A DNA stretch of 64,000 nucleotides from Taxillus chinensis. Taxonomy: Eukaryota > Streptophyta > Magnoliopsida > Santalales > Loranthaceae. The stretch lies in the NCBI GenBank assembly GCA_023512835.1, contig CM042087.1, forward strand, positions 45,986,249-46,050,248, given 5' to 3'. The first letter of the stretch is position 1. Each line of letters begins with the position of its first letter. The translations under genes and the position numbers were made by a program. This document shows positions 45,101-60,100 of this stretch, in pieces. The notes under the pieces were generated by a model. The model made no database searches. It was not told where the DNA came from and worked only from the letters and a program-made list of their open reading frames with translations.

Positions 45101-48100
45101 ATTAGAGATCTAACAATATACACATACTATATTTAGTTTCTTTTATTTATTGCATATGTTTCTGTTTAAGCAATTTCAAAGGCATGGAAGAATAAAATGA
45201 ACATAGATGCATGCCCATGGCTGATGTGTGGTAAGAATAGAAAAGATAAAATTAGAAATGAGAATATTTGTCATGCTAGGAGTTGCTTCAATCGAATACA
45301 AAATTAGAGTATGTTACTTAAGGTGGTTTGGACATGTATAAAATACTGCGATGATTTCAAAAACGAGATTCCTTCCCATCAACATCTATTTCTCCACTAT
45401 GTCCTCCCCTAACATCATGACAGTCACCCCCTTGGTAGGAAACAAGAGCATATTCATCACTCAAATCAGTATGCGTTGGCTTAATATATGCTCCAACAGT
45501 AACACTAATCAGTGGAGGATACAATTCCAGCATCAATATTTGAGTCTTCTCTGATAAGATCTGACTTCGAGTAAGACTCATTCTCCAAATAAAAAGAAAA
45601 TATAAAGCATGTCAAAACCTAATTGTTCTCTTTGAGCAACCATCTTCATAGAAGTAATAGGAATTGGCCAAAAACACATCCAATTCATAAAATGAAGTCT
45701 GGAATCCAGTAAATAAATCCTGAAAAACTGTTCTTCCTAAATGTGCTTAATTCTTAAACAACTTCTTCAACACATCATAGACACAAGGGTGGTTATTTGC
45801 ATTGTAATATTCATATTTAAACGATTTCACACATCACAAACAGTTGTACAAGCAGCAATTACTAGCTATACCGCACAATCCATAGCATTTAAGAGAAACC
45901 CAACTAATGGGGCCTCTTCAATCTCCCAAATTGGGATCAGACATTCAGACGATTTCAGTGGAGTATCCATCAAAAATCTAGCTTTACCTATCCCTTTTAA
46001 AGATCCAAGAATAATCTCGCACTATAACTGAAAATTTACTACTCCTAACTTCTCATCAGCCAATGATGTGTCAGATACGATGTTTTCTGATCCACTCAAA
46101 CTGCTTAAACTCATCCCCCTCAAGAGAAGGACAAATTTATCGGTTACATTCTGTGGTTTACTACACTCAATCATGATTGCAAAATGCTTGAGAACACAAC
46201 ACTAATTAGGAACAATGAGAGAGACATCCGCCCAGTCTCCAAACAAAAACTTGACAGCACTGGATCAGTAACAAAAGAGAATACCCACACCTTTGGTTTT
46301 GCTGTGGAATGAGATGTCTGCCCAACTTGGGCAGCATTAGGCAACTAGTTCAGCAACCATGAAATTGTGTAGTCATTAGTAATAAGAAGAAAATAACACA
46401 AGAGGAAAGAAACTAGGACAATAAAAACAAAAAAAAAATGTGACGGCTTGGATATCATGAAAAACCCCATGAGAAAAAGAGAGTTGTTGGAGTACGTTAG
46501 GGCTTAGCCCACTAATAGGAAATAATAATAAATATAAAATTAAGTGCTATGGATTCACTTTCATAGTCAAGAAGATAAATTGCTGCTATGGATCCACTTT
46601 CATTAATGAGTTGAAACGCCCTTTGTGCCCAAAATGGAAAGTAATTTGAGTACTGACAATCAATTTCCTTAGATTTGCCCATCCGCATAAGGGGAGGAAG
46701 AGAATGGAACAACTCAAAAATTTATGATTTTGCATTCTGGACCCATCTTTTAATATTTTGGTTCCAAAAATGAGCACTACATGCCCTTTTTGTCCTTTTT
46801 TAAGGACCATCACTCCTGTATATGTCTTGCAATGCAGACTTCTATGCATCAAACATGCAAATGAAATTATGGTTTTCTTAAGTATTCCAAATAAACCCAG
46901 GGTTTACAATGTAATTAACCCTATAATAACTTGAACATATGATGCTACGAAGAACTAACCTTATGAGCTTTATATACTTCCGGTTCAACTGGTTAAGCAT
47001 GAAAACAGTCATCATTGAAGTCAGAAGATACATTTTGAAAGTTAAACTTACTTAAAATACACTAAAGAAACTGACCATTGGACAGGAGAGGCTCCACATC
47101 GCATTTGTTAACGGAACTGTAAGAAAACCCATAAAAACAACACGATAACTAAAATGATAAAATAAACTATTCTTGCCTTTTGGAACACAATTTCCTTTGA
47201 GAATCAAGTATTTATTGCGTTTTATGGTGTACTGATTTGGAATGCACATATTTAGAAATTCAACATTTGAACTACAAGCACTCAAAATTTTAAAATTTAG
47301 TGACAAGAGAAAAAAATTACTGATGTCAGCAAGTATCCTTCACACAAGATTGCACAAGTTTTTCCATAATTTTCCTAGACTGGAACGTAGGTAGGCCAAG
47401 GGGCAAACCAGAGGCGTCAAGAGCAAGCTCCCTTCACCTTGCACTTACAGCCAAGGCCGCGTGCCTACGGAGGCGCAAGTACCAACGTAACTGGATACCG
47501 ACAAGTGCAAAAAACACCCATACTCCGGAGAACGCTCCCCATGACAAGTGACTCCAACTCACACCATAAACCCTCCAGTCTCACATCAACAACTCTTCCA
47601 ATTCAAGAACTTTCTGCAAATTATCTTTAAAATTCTAGATTATAAAGCTGACACCATGGCTTCATATTAGACTATACTCCTATAATTTCATCTATCAATA
47701 AAGAACTTACTGCAGAAGTATCCTTGCAGCCTTTTGGCATTCTGCAACCCGTTGATTATATCCAGGGTTATTTGTTAGAGCATGCTTCAAGCCTGAGAAG
47801 GCCAATAATAATTTGTATGCTTTGGGCACCTCGGTATCAGGGCTCTTCTGCGGCTTTAGTGGGCATATAAGCTTGTGCTCTTTAGTCTACATGCCAAATT
47901 AGAATTGGGAATAAATTTTTAATCAAAAATCAAATTTAGAAGAAACATAAAATATTTATTAAAATGTTAATATGACAGGTTAACAACCTCATTTACAAAT
48001 AAGCAAATGCACCATAGAAAAATGACATTGACTTAGGAGGTAAGGATATCATGAGAACAAATTTTATGTTAATTCATTATACTTTTCAACCCCCACATGG

Positions 48101-51100
48101 TTACTTGCAAAAAAAGTGAAGTTTTCATTGTTATTGGTTAGGTATTAGAAGCCATTATCCATAGGGAAGTGAACAGAAGAAATAAAAACATAGTATATCA
48201 TAAATCTAGTCTATATTATAATGAAAAATGTTCAAGGATTTTGAGTTGAAAGAGATAAATAAACCAAAAAAAAAGAGCAAATGTCACCACAAACTATGGC
48301 CCAATCATAAATTTGTTTTATTATATGCATAAAAATATTTATATATCAGTCAACTAAAAAATTAGTAACTGTCATTGTGACATATGTCACTTCTACAGTT
48401 GAAGATTTAATCTATATAATTCTGCCCTACTCCATTACCTTGCAGTTCATGCAGGTCAAACAACCAGAGTGTGAAAGCAATATAGCTGACTGGTCTAGTA
48501 TCCCATTGCGTAGACCTAAATATTCATTTTCAATCAGCCTACATTGGAGAAAAGATAAATTAATAACAATAAATTCTCACAGGAGATGACAGCATATGAT
48601 TTCTAATGCATAAATTAGATAATCTAGATTTAGCAATTATTACATATTAAGAATTGATATACACAACGGCCACAGATAAAGAGTTTAAATGCTTAACATA
48701 TTATCAAAACTATGGTTTTTAGGTTGTCCAGACCTCAATCCTCGTTGGCCTTATTATTCAATTAGCATGTAATCCTGTTAATTAGTTTTAATAAAAACAT
48801 TAATGGCCTACAGCTCCCCATATGACATCAACAACCTAGTAGCTTAAATTTTATGCTGTCAATTAGCATGTATATGCTTTTCATAATGTGAAATACACCA
48901 CATTTTCTTTATTTTACATTTTATTAGCACATGTTAAAAAGTGAGTTTGGCTTCCACAGCCAATGGCAACCATGCCATTGATGTTGGCATTAACGGGTGA
49001 GATATTTAGTTTTTCCCCGTATTTCTTTTGTAGCTATTGTAGTCATATCAAAATAAAATAAAATACACCAATTATCAAGCCAAACCCTCCTTTTTTGTTT
49101 CTTTTTAACGCACACATGGTCCTTAAACCACCACATGTATCACAAGAGGCTCAAGTTATAAAACCCTTCATGGTCCTTGGATTCCACTTCCCTCAAACCC
49201 TAATGTACTTGTGTGTGTGATTTGATTTTGTGGGTATGTAATGAATTCGAGACTTGTTCAGTGACTTTGTGACAGGATTCACAACTTTTGGGGTCGTTTC
49301 TGTGAGGGATTTGGTACTATTTACGCATGTTTGTAAATTGTACGGTTGGGTCAACAGTTTCAAAGAAAGATGGTGCTAAATTTGACAGACCATTGTGATT
49401 TGGTTTTTTCAGCTAGCTTTTTTCATTAGCTAAGGGTGCCACATGTTTTTAAGTATTAAGTAAAGGTGTTAGGTGATCTTGTCTGGAGTAAATTTTTGGG
49501 TTTTCTTCATTCTTAATCCAAGTTGGGACACTCAATTGTTTGTATATCCCCTTAGAGGGAAGAATACAAAAGAGGTATTAATGTATTATTGTGGTGGATT
49601 AGTCTTTGTTAACCGTGTAATCCTTGTTGGAGTCAATGGGGTGATCCTTGTCAATGAGTGCAAGATGCCGCTTTTAACTTTTTGTTGCATGTGGTTTTAA
49701 GTAGCTGATGCAGGGACTCAATCGATTGGTGTCAGCTTGCTAGCTACTGTTTGACTACTTTAGGGGATTAGTTGATGCAAGGACTTGACCAAGGAATCGA
49801 CAGCCTGCAATCCAGGCTTCTATTGTTGTTTGGCCACTCTTCTAATACAGGGACCAAAAGGTTGTTGGCTTGTTGTGGCATATTTTTTGGAGGATGGCAA
49901 TTTTTTGTTGAGTCATCCAACTGGAAACTACTTTTTTGAAGAAGGGTTTCAAGCTTCGTGTTGCTTGCTAATTTTGATTTATTAATTTTATTTTCTTTCT
50001 AAAAGGAGTGTTAGATTTTATATCAAACAGTTATGCCTTTTTTTCTTACTATTTTCAATAATTTTTTGGTTTAAATATCCTCCATTAGCCCAGAAATCAA
50101 GCTAATGCTCTATTTTCTATCTTAAATGATTTATCATGTTATTTTTAGTGTATTGTTGTCTTTGAGTGTTATCACGTTAAAATAGATGAACTGACAGCAT
50201 ACAGAATGCATTTGGAGCAAAAACACTAAAAATCAGCTAAGTGTAAGAAGCAGTTTGACATTTCGAACTCGCCTTCGTCTTGAAGTAATCCACAAACATA
50301 AAGTCCTAACACAAACATTTTGAGACGAAGATCACATCTCGAAGAAGGCTACTCTCGCAATAATTCAAAGGCCTTCATCTCAAAGTTGCTTTCATCCCAA
50401 TGCAATTCAAATGCATGTCTCGGAGGACTTCAGGATAAGAACTACAACTTGAAGTAAACTTCAAGGACTTAAGTAACACCGTTTCATTTGTAGTTTTGGC
50501 GCCAAGTGACCCAGTTCTGACCCCCTGTACATGATGACAAACTATTCACCATCCATGCATTGTCTACTACGCTACTCATGAGTTGCCCATATCCTATTGT
50601 TTTGCTTTTGCAGAATATTGACCATATCTCCAAAGATCCTGTAATTTTGATTAATTTTATAAACAGGAAGTATGGGGGGTGAGATCCAAAGTATGGGGAC
50701 CGAATAATTTATACAAAAAATATCATAAGTTAGGCAGGATGTTTTTGTCTTTATATAGAGGAAATGGATGACAGAGGACAAGATAGCAAATTTTATGAGA
50801 GAGCTCATTGCAACACACTATCATTGCACATATCATGTTTTTATTTATTTCCTAAATTTGTATTTTGTAAGGATATTTTTTTTATTTAACATAAAACAGA
50901 AATAAAGAGAAATAATTAGCTAATAAACCTAAACATTCCCTTAAGAGACAACCGAAAACTTTAAGTTCTAATTATTACAAGATAAAGCCCTGCAGTTGGG
51001 ATAGCCGTGTGGCTATCTAGGTTGAGTCAAGTTTTTGGCATAATTTGGATTGAGTTAAATTTTTGACACCATTGTCGAGAACTTGAATCATTAAGGATGG

Positions 51101-54100
51101 CATGTGTACTGCTCAATTTCGAGTTGTATCAAGAAGCAAATGCTATAAACTTTACCTTGAGGGAGTGTTAGAATATTATTACTAGGGTGTAAGAACTTAA
51201 GGTATTAGAATATTATTACAATTATTATTGTCATCAATATTATTATTAGTGGAAGGTGAATATGCTCTCAGGCAGCATATGGAATGATACCAAAACTACA
51301 TCATTTTGTTGCTCAATAATATTATTATTAGTTGGCTTGATCCATTAGGCCAAAACGTATAGCTCAAATAATTCTAAAGCATCAAGCAAATCACTTAACG
51401 TCTATTTTGTATCTACTTTTCATAGTGTAAAAGACACAATATTCTCTTTATTTTACAAAACTAATTTATAGTAAAGTATGGCTCCCACAAGTCTCTATTG
51501 CCTTACCTAATACCCACATCGAACAAATAAGAGAAAAAATGAAATCCCAATTGTGCTATAACAGTAGGGTAATGTTAAAATTCATATAGTGCAATAACAT
51601 AACCAACTACCAAAAAAAAATGTATATGATGGCCATAAAAACCCTACCTGTCAAGTTCAATATTTTCTGTGGGAGATACTGCTAAATTATTTGCAGATTC
51701 AAAGGCTAAAAGGTAAGCAACTCCTACCTACAAAACATGCATGTTAGTTGACAAGCATAAATAGCAGAAAGAAATTCTTCTAAATATAGTAAAATAAATC
51801 AAACTGAAATTATTTTTCCCATTTTTTTAGGTTAAGATTTGTCATTGTATATATGCATATGGTTAGTAGCAAGTCGGATTGTAATCATTTTAGACTAAGG
51901 ATTTACACGGTCTTCATGGATTTGAAGAAAGCCTATGACAGAGTACCTAGAGATGTGCACTAGTGGGCTTTGAAGGTAATTCCTTTCAAATATGTGAGCG
52001 CAATAATGAATATGTACAAAAGAGTTGTAACAAATGTTAGAACTAGTGGTGAATTAATGGGTGATTTTCCAATTACAATGCGGGTGCATCAAGGTTTAGC
52101 ATTTGAGTCCTTTTCTCTTTGCAATAGTAATGAATAAAATAACTAAAAATATTAAAGAAGATATACAATGGCATATATTGTTCACTAATGATATTGATTT
52201 GATCGATAAAACCAAAGAAAGCATCAACAAAAAACTAGAGTTGATCAATGGCATATTGATTTGACCTATATTTAGATTAAACATATCGGAGACTGAATAT
52301 ACGAAGTATGATTTTAGGAAAAGAAGAAATAACAAACAAAGTGTAATCACACTTAATAGCCAACACATATCAACCACAAAATGTTTCAAGTACCTAGGTT
52401 AATAACCACAAAATGTTGCAAGTACCTAGGTTAATAATTCAAAGAGACGGAGAGATTAATAATAATGTCAACTATAGAATCAAAATCAGGTGACTTAAAT
52501 GGAGATGTGCAACGGAAGTTTTGTGTGACTACAATATGCCATTGTGTGTTATTATGGCATAAAAGGAAAATTTTATAAGACTACTATTAGGTAGGCATGG
52601 CAACAGGTCGGGTCAGGCTCAGATACTGTCCGACTCGAGATGTTATAAGTTGTCCCAAATCCATCCCGACTCGGTAGTTTGGGCACTTCGGGTTTGATCG
52701 GGTCAGAATGGGGCAGTATTTTTAAGCTTATTTTTTGCTTTAAAATACCAGGTCGGGCAAGACCCAAGTCCAACCTGATGGCATGTCGAGGCAGGACAAA
52801 TCGGGGCGGGGCGGCCTGGATCAAAGTAGGGCGGGGCGGGGTGGGCAAAATTGCCACCCTTACTGCTAAACCTTATGTGTTATATAGAACAGAGTATTAG
52901 ATAACAAGAAACAATATATACAAAATATCAATGTAGATGAGAAGAGAATATTAAGATAGATGTGTGATAAACGGACAAAATTAGAAATGAGAATATTCAT
53001 AATATCATTGGGGTAGCTCCGATTGAAGATAAGAGGAAAAAGAACCGCTTGCGTTGGTTTACTCACTTAAAGCGTAGATTAATGGATACACCTGCTAGAG
53101 TAAAGAAGAGTGACATTGAACAAATTAAAAAATTAAGAAGACAAAATGACTAAGATGGAGGTGATAATAAAGGATATCGAATTACTAAATTTGAAGAAAA
53201 TAATAATGGTCGATAGAAATATTTGAAAGAGACGAATCCGTGTATTGGATTATAGTTGATCCTATTTTATTTGGATTAAAATGGATTGGTTTGGGTTGGT
53301 TTGGCTCATACTCCTATACATATATATATATATATGTGCATATAATGTTCTCCTAGTAATAAAATCAGAATAATAATTTTATTTCAATTATTATGGTATA
53401 TCAAAGTTGTTATGTACAGAAATGCACATTCGTCAAGTGCCTTTTTCATTTTCCATAACTAAATTGTCATGCAACATTGTTTACACAATGATAAGAATCT
53501 ACCATTGAGTGAAAAATAAACTTTTTTCTAGGCTTATCCATAAGAAACATAAACAAATATCTTACCACTACCCAATTTTGTGGGGGCAAGATATAGGATT
53601 TACTATGCCAAAAGAGATTGCTTAAATAACTTTATTATGGTTCTTTATTCTCCTTTGTGTTATCCAATCATTTTAATGACATACCTTTTAAAAATTAAAA
53701 AAATGAATTACAAATTTATATTGCATTTTGTTATCTTTAAAGATCATATTAAAAATCAGTGACACCAAATATATATGTATGCATAATATATATGTCTCTC
53801 TCTCCATATATATATATATAAAGAGAGAGAGAACCCCTTGGGTAAATTTATCATAGGTGTTTACAAATTTTAAAACTTTTTAAAAATATCCAATGATATG
53901 AATGTAGAAAACATAAAGAAAATACCAAAATGATATAACTTAATATGATTTTATCATGTGGAGCCCCTTCATCAATTTTCTTTTAGAAAATAATAAACTT
54001 TTTAGGAATTAAGGCTCTATTGGTTTTGCGAAAAATGTTTTCTTTATTTTTCGGTGTTTGGTTATATAAATCACATGTTTTATCCTTTGGGTTCAAGAAC

Positions 54101-57100
54101 ATTTGAGAATCTATTTTTAATTTGGTCTTGGTTCTTGAAAAAAGAATAACTTAGGAGCTTAGAGCAATTTTATTGTTTTGAGTTGTGGTCCTCTTGTGTT
54201 AGAAATTTTTTCTCTTCATAATTTTTGTTATCAGAAAGCAAACCTTAATGTAACAGTAAAGCTACTATCTCGTGACCTGCAGGTCACAGATTCGAATCAT
54301 AGATGGGTCTAGCAATTAATTAATTGTAGGGAAAGTTTACATCCATATTGGCCCCTAAGTCCAACCCCTTCCAAAACCATGCCACTTGCAAGACTTCGTG
54401 CATTAGATTTGCCCTTTTTATAGTTTTCTTTACCACGGTTTGATAGCTAGACTACTGCATCATTGTAGAAGAGGCAGACATTGGAAGGAGACATGGTGGC
54501 CAAGGATGTTCCTCCAAAGGTGAAAGTTGGTTGCATGACCTCTTCAATGGTCAAGTCTAAATGTCATTTATCTATTCCAATTTTCAAACCCTGCTTGGTT
54601 TATAATTTTAAAAATATGATAGGTCGTCTACCATTAAGTGGAGTGGAGATGTATCTCTTTTGAACAGAAACCTTTTAAGTGGTAGCTTTATTTTACATTC
54701 AATACACATGTTCTACGGGTGTTTGTTACATGTGGCTTTCTTCATCTATTATTGGGTGAAAAGGAAATTCAAACAGAAACCCTAAACTGATGGACAATTG
54801 CTTATCTGCAACTTGCTCTCTTATCAAACAAGTTAATATTGATGGTGTTGATTATCATATTGATTTTCAAGAGGTAATGGCGAATCAATTTTCATCTAAT
54901 ACAATATCATCATAGAGAACAAGGCATCATAACTTTCAAGATTCAGATAACAATATCAAAACAACTTGGAGAGATTTCACTTGCAACTAAAAAGCTTTTA
55001 AATGATGATATCAACACTAAAGATTGCTATAAAGAAGTCATGAAGACAGAAGGATTTGAAAAATTACTTAAAATTCATGATGACCAAAAGTTTTGATAAA
55101 TTACTCCTCTGAGCCGACTTTTCACCATTTGGAGGAGAAAAGTATAAGCCAAAACATTCAAGGTTAAGATATGATAGCCTCCGAAGTATTGAATTGACAA
55201 TTTCATTGAACATATAAATAAAAAAATCTAATGTAATGTGATTTTTAATATTTTGTATGAACTTATTTTAATGTTGTTTTTTGTGACTCCACATTATTTT
55301 CTTTTGGATGTGAATATTATGTATGTGAATACTTAGGTTCCATTTGTTTCACAAAAACTAAATTTCATTTGAAAAATAATTTCTTAAAATTATTTTGTAA
55401 TAAAATACAATTATTTTCCATTGTTTCGTTACATTATAAATATTATTGTTTTGGTTTGTATTCAAAGTCATTTATTGTGTGGCATTTAGGTAAGTGTTGT
55501 CTAATGCTATTATAACATTTTTGCCCCTTGTGTGGGCTATAATAGATGGACAAAAGGTCTAATTAAAACTCTAATGTGAGATGATTGTTGTATGGCCTTG
55601 TATAACTAATGATGGGTGAGGTAGCACCATGATTCTTAGGTAAGCATCGTAATCTTGCCTATAATCCACTGCAGAAAAATGACAAAAAGCAATTAGGGGT
55701 CAATCATTATTTTATCAAGGAAAGGCTTGAAGAGAACATTGTTAAGAGGTCAAATGTGAAGTTCCAAGATCAACTTGTTAATTTTCCAACAAAAGGAGTT
55801 AATAGCAAGAGTTAACCTATTATGACCATGTTGGGGAAGCTCGACATATACGCTCCAACTAGGGTGTTGGTTCATTTTATTATGATGTATTCGTTATCTT
55901 CCATTAAAACAACACATGCCACTAACTGCAGCTTGGTGGCTAAGTTAGCCCAGCCCTCCAAATAAATAAAGATATCCACAACCTAGTCATATCGACATAT
56001 CCTGGAATTCGTCAACACACATATATATATGCATGCTGCAGGTACAAATATTAGTACAGGGAAACAACTGGTCAAATGCAAAAAAAAAAAAAAAAAAAAA
56101 AAATCAGATCAATCATTATCACATCTAGGAAACCATACCCTCTAGCACATCTCTTTTGATCATATTACCCATGATTAAAAAAAGTAAATACTCAGCATAG
56201 ATTCATATTAGAAGAACAGCTATTAGTTGTTTCAATCCATTTTTGCAGAAAGGCGAGAAAATAGGCAACAGTTTAATTATTAACATGCCAAGAAACTCAC
56301 CGCAGCAGAGGAACTAAGGCCAGAACTATCAAGGCCCTCAGAACCAGAAATGTGTCCTATCATACCCTGCAAGATTATAAAAAACAATGAAAGAGAAAAA
56401 CAACTCAACCAAATCATAGACTGTACCAAAGTCACATGACAACACCTGATGTAGGACTCATAAGCAATTGACCTGATAAAAAACAAGAGATTACGAAAGG
56501 AAATTGAAAATACTATGGTAATTGATCATTCCCTATGAAAAATTGGGGCTACTTGGTTGGATTGAATATAAAGGTACTCTCCTAGAGGTGATAATGTTGA
56601 TGATCAAGATTTACTATTGAAGTTCAAGTCATAATGCTTTCTTGAACTTAACAATGGTCAATTGTTCACCCTCATCAATCTCATATCTTTGAGCTACGAA
56701 CATATTATTACCCTGACAAAATCTATCATATTGCTTTATCAACCCATAAGTAGAGGTCCAATGGGCAAATAATAGTTATTTCAACAAATTTCATTTGCCC
56801 CCAATTTCACCAACTTCATTTTTTGTATAGGTAAGAATAATTTATTGATTAGAAGCAAATCGCACACAAGAAGTGCATGAAAAAGCAAAATTACAAAGCG
56901 AAGACAGCAACCCAATCAAAAGGAACATACATTGATAACATCTCAAACGGAAGAAAAATACAATCCGCCCAACGCATACAACCAATCACCTAAATAATGA
57001 AAAAAAACACAAAAGAGCTCAGCATGGGGTTTCTCCCGATCATTAAACACCTGTGCATTCCTCTTCCGTCAAATACTCCAAAGAATGCAATGAGGGACAG

Positions 57101-60100
57101 AACGCCACACCGCTAAATGCCGCCCCACACCACCGAGCCAACCAGCAAACAACGCACAGAGAGACGAAGGCATCACCAACGGGATTCTAAAAAGACGAAG
57201 AATCATAGCCCACAAACCCCTGGCATAAGGGTAATGAAGAAAAAGATATACACATGCTCTGGCGAAGACTTGCACATGTAGCACCAACTAGCCAGAACAA
57301 AACCCCGGCGCCACAAATGATCAGCAGTCAAAATCCTCCCCAAGACTGCAGTCCAAGCAAAGAATGCCACCCGGAAGGGCACTCGGGCCTGCCAAATGCT
57401 CCGCCAAGGAAAACTCTCAGTCCGGGCAGGCATAAGCAGGGAGTAAAAGCTCCGGACGAGGTACCCGCGCTCCCGATTGGAGCGCCAACACAACCTATCC
57501 TCGGCAAGACACGCTAGAGGGACTGAGTACAAGGTATCGAAAAAAGAGAAAAAAAACTAACTCCCAATTTCACCAACTTCATTTGGGTAACATGTACCTT
57601 TCCCTCCTCAAACATCACACCTATAAAATATTTACCTATATTAGACAACCAATCATGTAATTCATTTGGATCAAACTCAAGTGCATCTACCTTGACTTTC
57701 CTCAAACCTTCAGCATAAGGATCATATATACTTTGTGTTGTTGGTCCAATGACGGGTGGGTTTTCACAATAGTCATCGTTTTCTCTCTTAAGTCGAAATA
57801 TAAGTCATCAATGTTCAAGTAATTGAATTTTAACATATATTTGATCAATTTTACAACTATTAAAGTTAATTGTTCTTGTATCTCACCTGAAGCACTTCGC
57901 TAAAGAATTGTCACAATGCAAGTGCACACCTAAAACTAAGATAATAGAAATTTAATTTGTAGCAAATTATAAATTATAAATCAAAGTCCTTGAAGTTGTA
58001 ATCACAATTGTAAGCCAACAATAATATGCAATCTTAAATGGAATAATAAGCAATTTAGAAGAATAAACCACACAAGTTTTCAAAAAATCTAGTAATTATA
58101 ATTTAATAAACTAATGACATTCAATTAATTATGCATGGTGATCCTAATATTCTCCTTTCTTTTGGGCCCAACATACAATATAGCTAGATCTAATATTTTC
58201 ATATTTGTTTTGATTTTTTGGCTGGTAATTTAAATAGATATGAGGGTTTATACCCTAGAAGCTAAAGGTAAATGATAGTTTAAGCAAATCTGGGGTTTTT
58301 ATATCGTAAAGGTAAAGGTATATAGTAACAGCAAAGGAAATTGTACCACAATAAGTAATGGAAAGCTTTAAGAGGTTAAAAGCAAAGGCAAATTGTAAGA
58401 GGCTAAACGCCTAGGGATGTTTTAAGGGATGGAAGGTAAAGGGAAAAAATTGGGCCAAGGGCAAGGCTTACCCCTCTTTCATAACCTAGCACACAAATAG
58501 CCAGCATGAGACACCAAATGGAGAATCCATACATGTGGGATAGTGATAAGGCAACAGCACAAGCACAAGATTTTTTTCCTGATTTTTTTTATAAGTAAGA
58601 TAATTTTATTAAAAAAAATTCGCTCACAAGGAGTGTGCGAAAAATAGAAATATAAGAACAGACTCAAAAGGAACAAAGTGTAACAACTAACAACATCAAA
58701 AAGCAACCAGTAACAAAATGATACTTGCCCGAAGCAAACACCATTAGCAAAGAGGATCTAGAAAGTAACCATACAATGAAAGAAGCTGGAGTTCCCAACC
58801 ATCGGTCATTAAAAAACCAATCAAGTCCAGAAAAGGATGGCACAACGCAATTATTAGACCACATGAACACCCCACCAACCAGCGGAAGATCAACAAAGCC
58901 CAAAGCATCAATAAACTTAGAGAACCCAACCATCGAAGAAGTAAATCCCGTCGAACCCAGCTTCTCATAAAGGAAGCGCACCACATTGAATCCCCCCCAC
59001 CCCCAGACACCACAACACCTCCTACCAGTAGTGCAAATTAGAAAGCTCATCCCACATCAGACTCCTATCACTGACAAGATGAGGACCATACACCCCGGAG
59101 AACATCCACACATTATGATCCCCAACATTCTGAAACTTGCAAGACACAGAAAACTGACCCATAACCTTATCCAGCTTGCGAACAACGCGATTGTCCCACA
59201 TGAAAAGAATTCCATCGGCCATCCCCACAAAACCAAGAAACAGCAAATCTACAAAACGACATCACCACAAAAGCTTCACGATGTCCTCCATCACATTCTC
59301 CAGCTGAGGTTCTTGTAAACAAATAATGTCAGCCTTTCACGCTTGGAGCAAAGTACTAATGCAAAGGCACTTCACCCGATCATGGAGCCCTCACACATTC
59401 CACAACAGGAGTTTCAAACTCACTGCAGACAAATGATTTCTTTTTCATGATTTTGATTCTCCTCTCCACTCAATTCCGCATTGTTGGCAGCTTTGAGTTG
59501 CCAAAATTTATGGTTGATTAGTGCATCAACGAAGATGAAGGATGATGGAAAGTCAACTAAGCAATAGTGACAATGTCAATGGAAAACAAGAGATATAACC
59601 GCAAAGGAACCACTACCCTAGGTTTTCCAACCACAAAAGGGAAATAGTATTGATTACAACCAATTGGTAGAGTAATTTCAAAGAGTATTTTATAAATAGT
59701 CTAACCCTAGTTTTACATGTCACGTGAGAAATAATGAAGGTGAGTCATTTATGGCAAAGTTATATGAAAGGAAAAGTCATATAAGGTGAACATAAATAAT
59801 GAAGAATATACAAGGTAAAAGGACATAATGAAGAACATATAAGGTGAAAAAATAAATAATAATGCTCCATTATAAATAGCACTTCCAAATAAAATATATA
59901 AATAACTCTTGGATCATCCAAGGGCCAAGACAACATCATCCCATGAATTGATCCTAATCAACACCAATTTATGTCAAAAAAAATAAAATAGGTTAACAAT
60001 AAAGTGCATATAAGCACCACACAATAAATGTCTGACCTGCATGATTTTTTCCCCTCTCTTCTGTAAGGCATATAGGGCTCCTCTGGCATAATTTCCCCAC

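Larger units (their letters stand above)
43239..46959 (-). other. Galacturonokinase intron with copia and RTE relics
   Basis: This 3.7-kb intron lies between the 64-bp exon 43175-43238 and the 29-bp exon 46960-46988. It contains the copia fragment 44180-45120 and the RTE tail 45185-45345. The rest (43240-44180, 45350-46950) shows nothing recognisable. Confidence 0.8.
53421..56300 (-). other. Remaining part of the 4.6-kb galacturonokinase intron
   Basis: Apart from the Au-like SINE, a TA/GA microsatellite near 53803-53832 and an A run at about 56080-56103, this AT-rich part shows nothing recognisable. Confidence 0.55.

Noticed and set aside
45351..45581. Opposed 67- and 74-codon frames
   Set aside because: No recognisable domain, and they lie inside a galacturonokinase intron among transposon relics.
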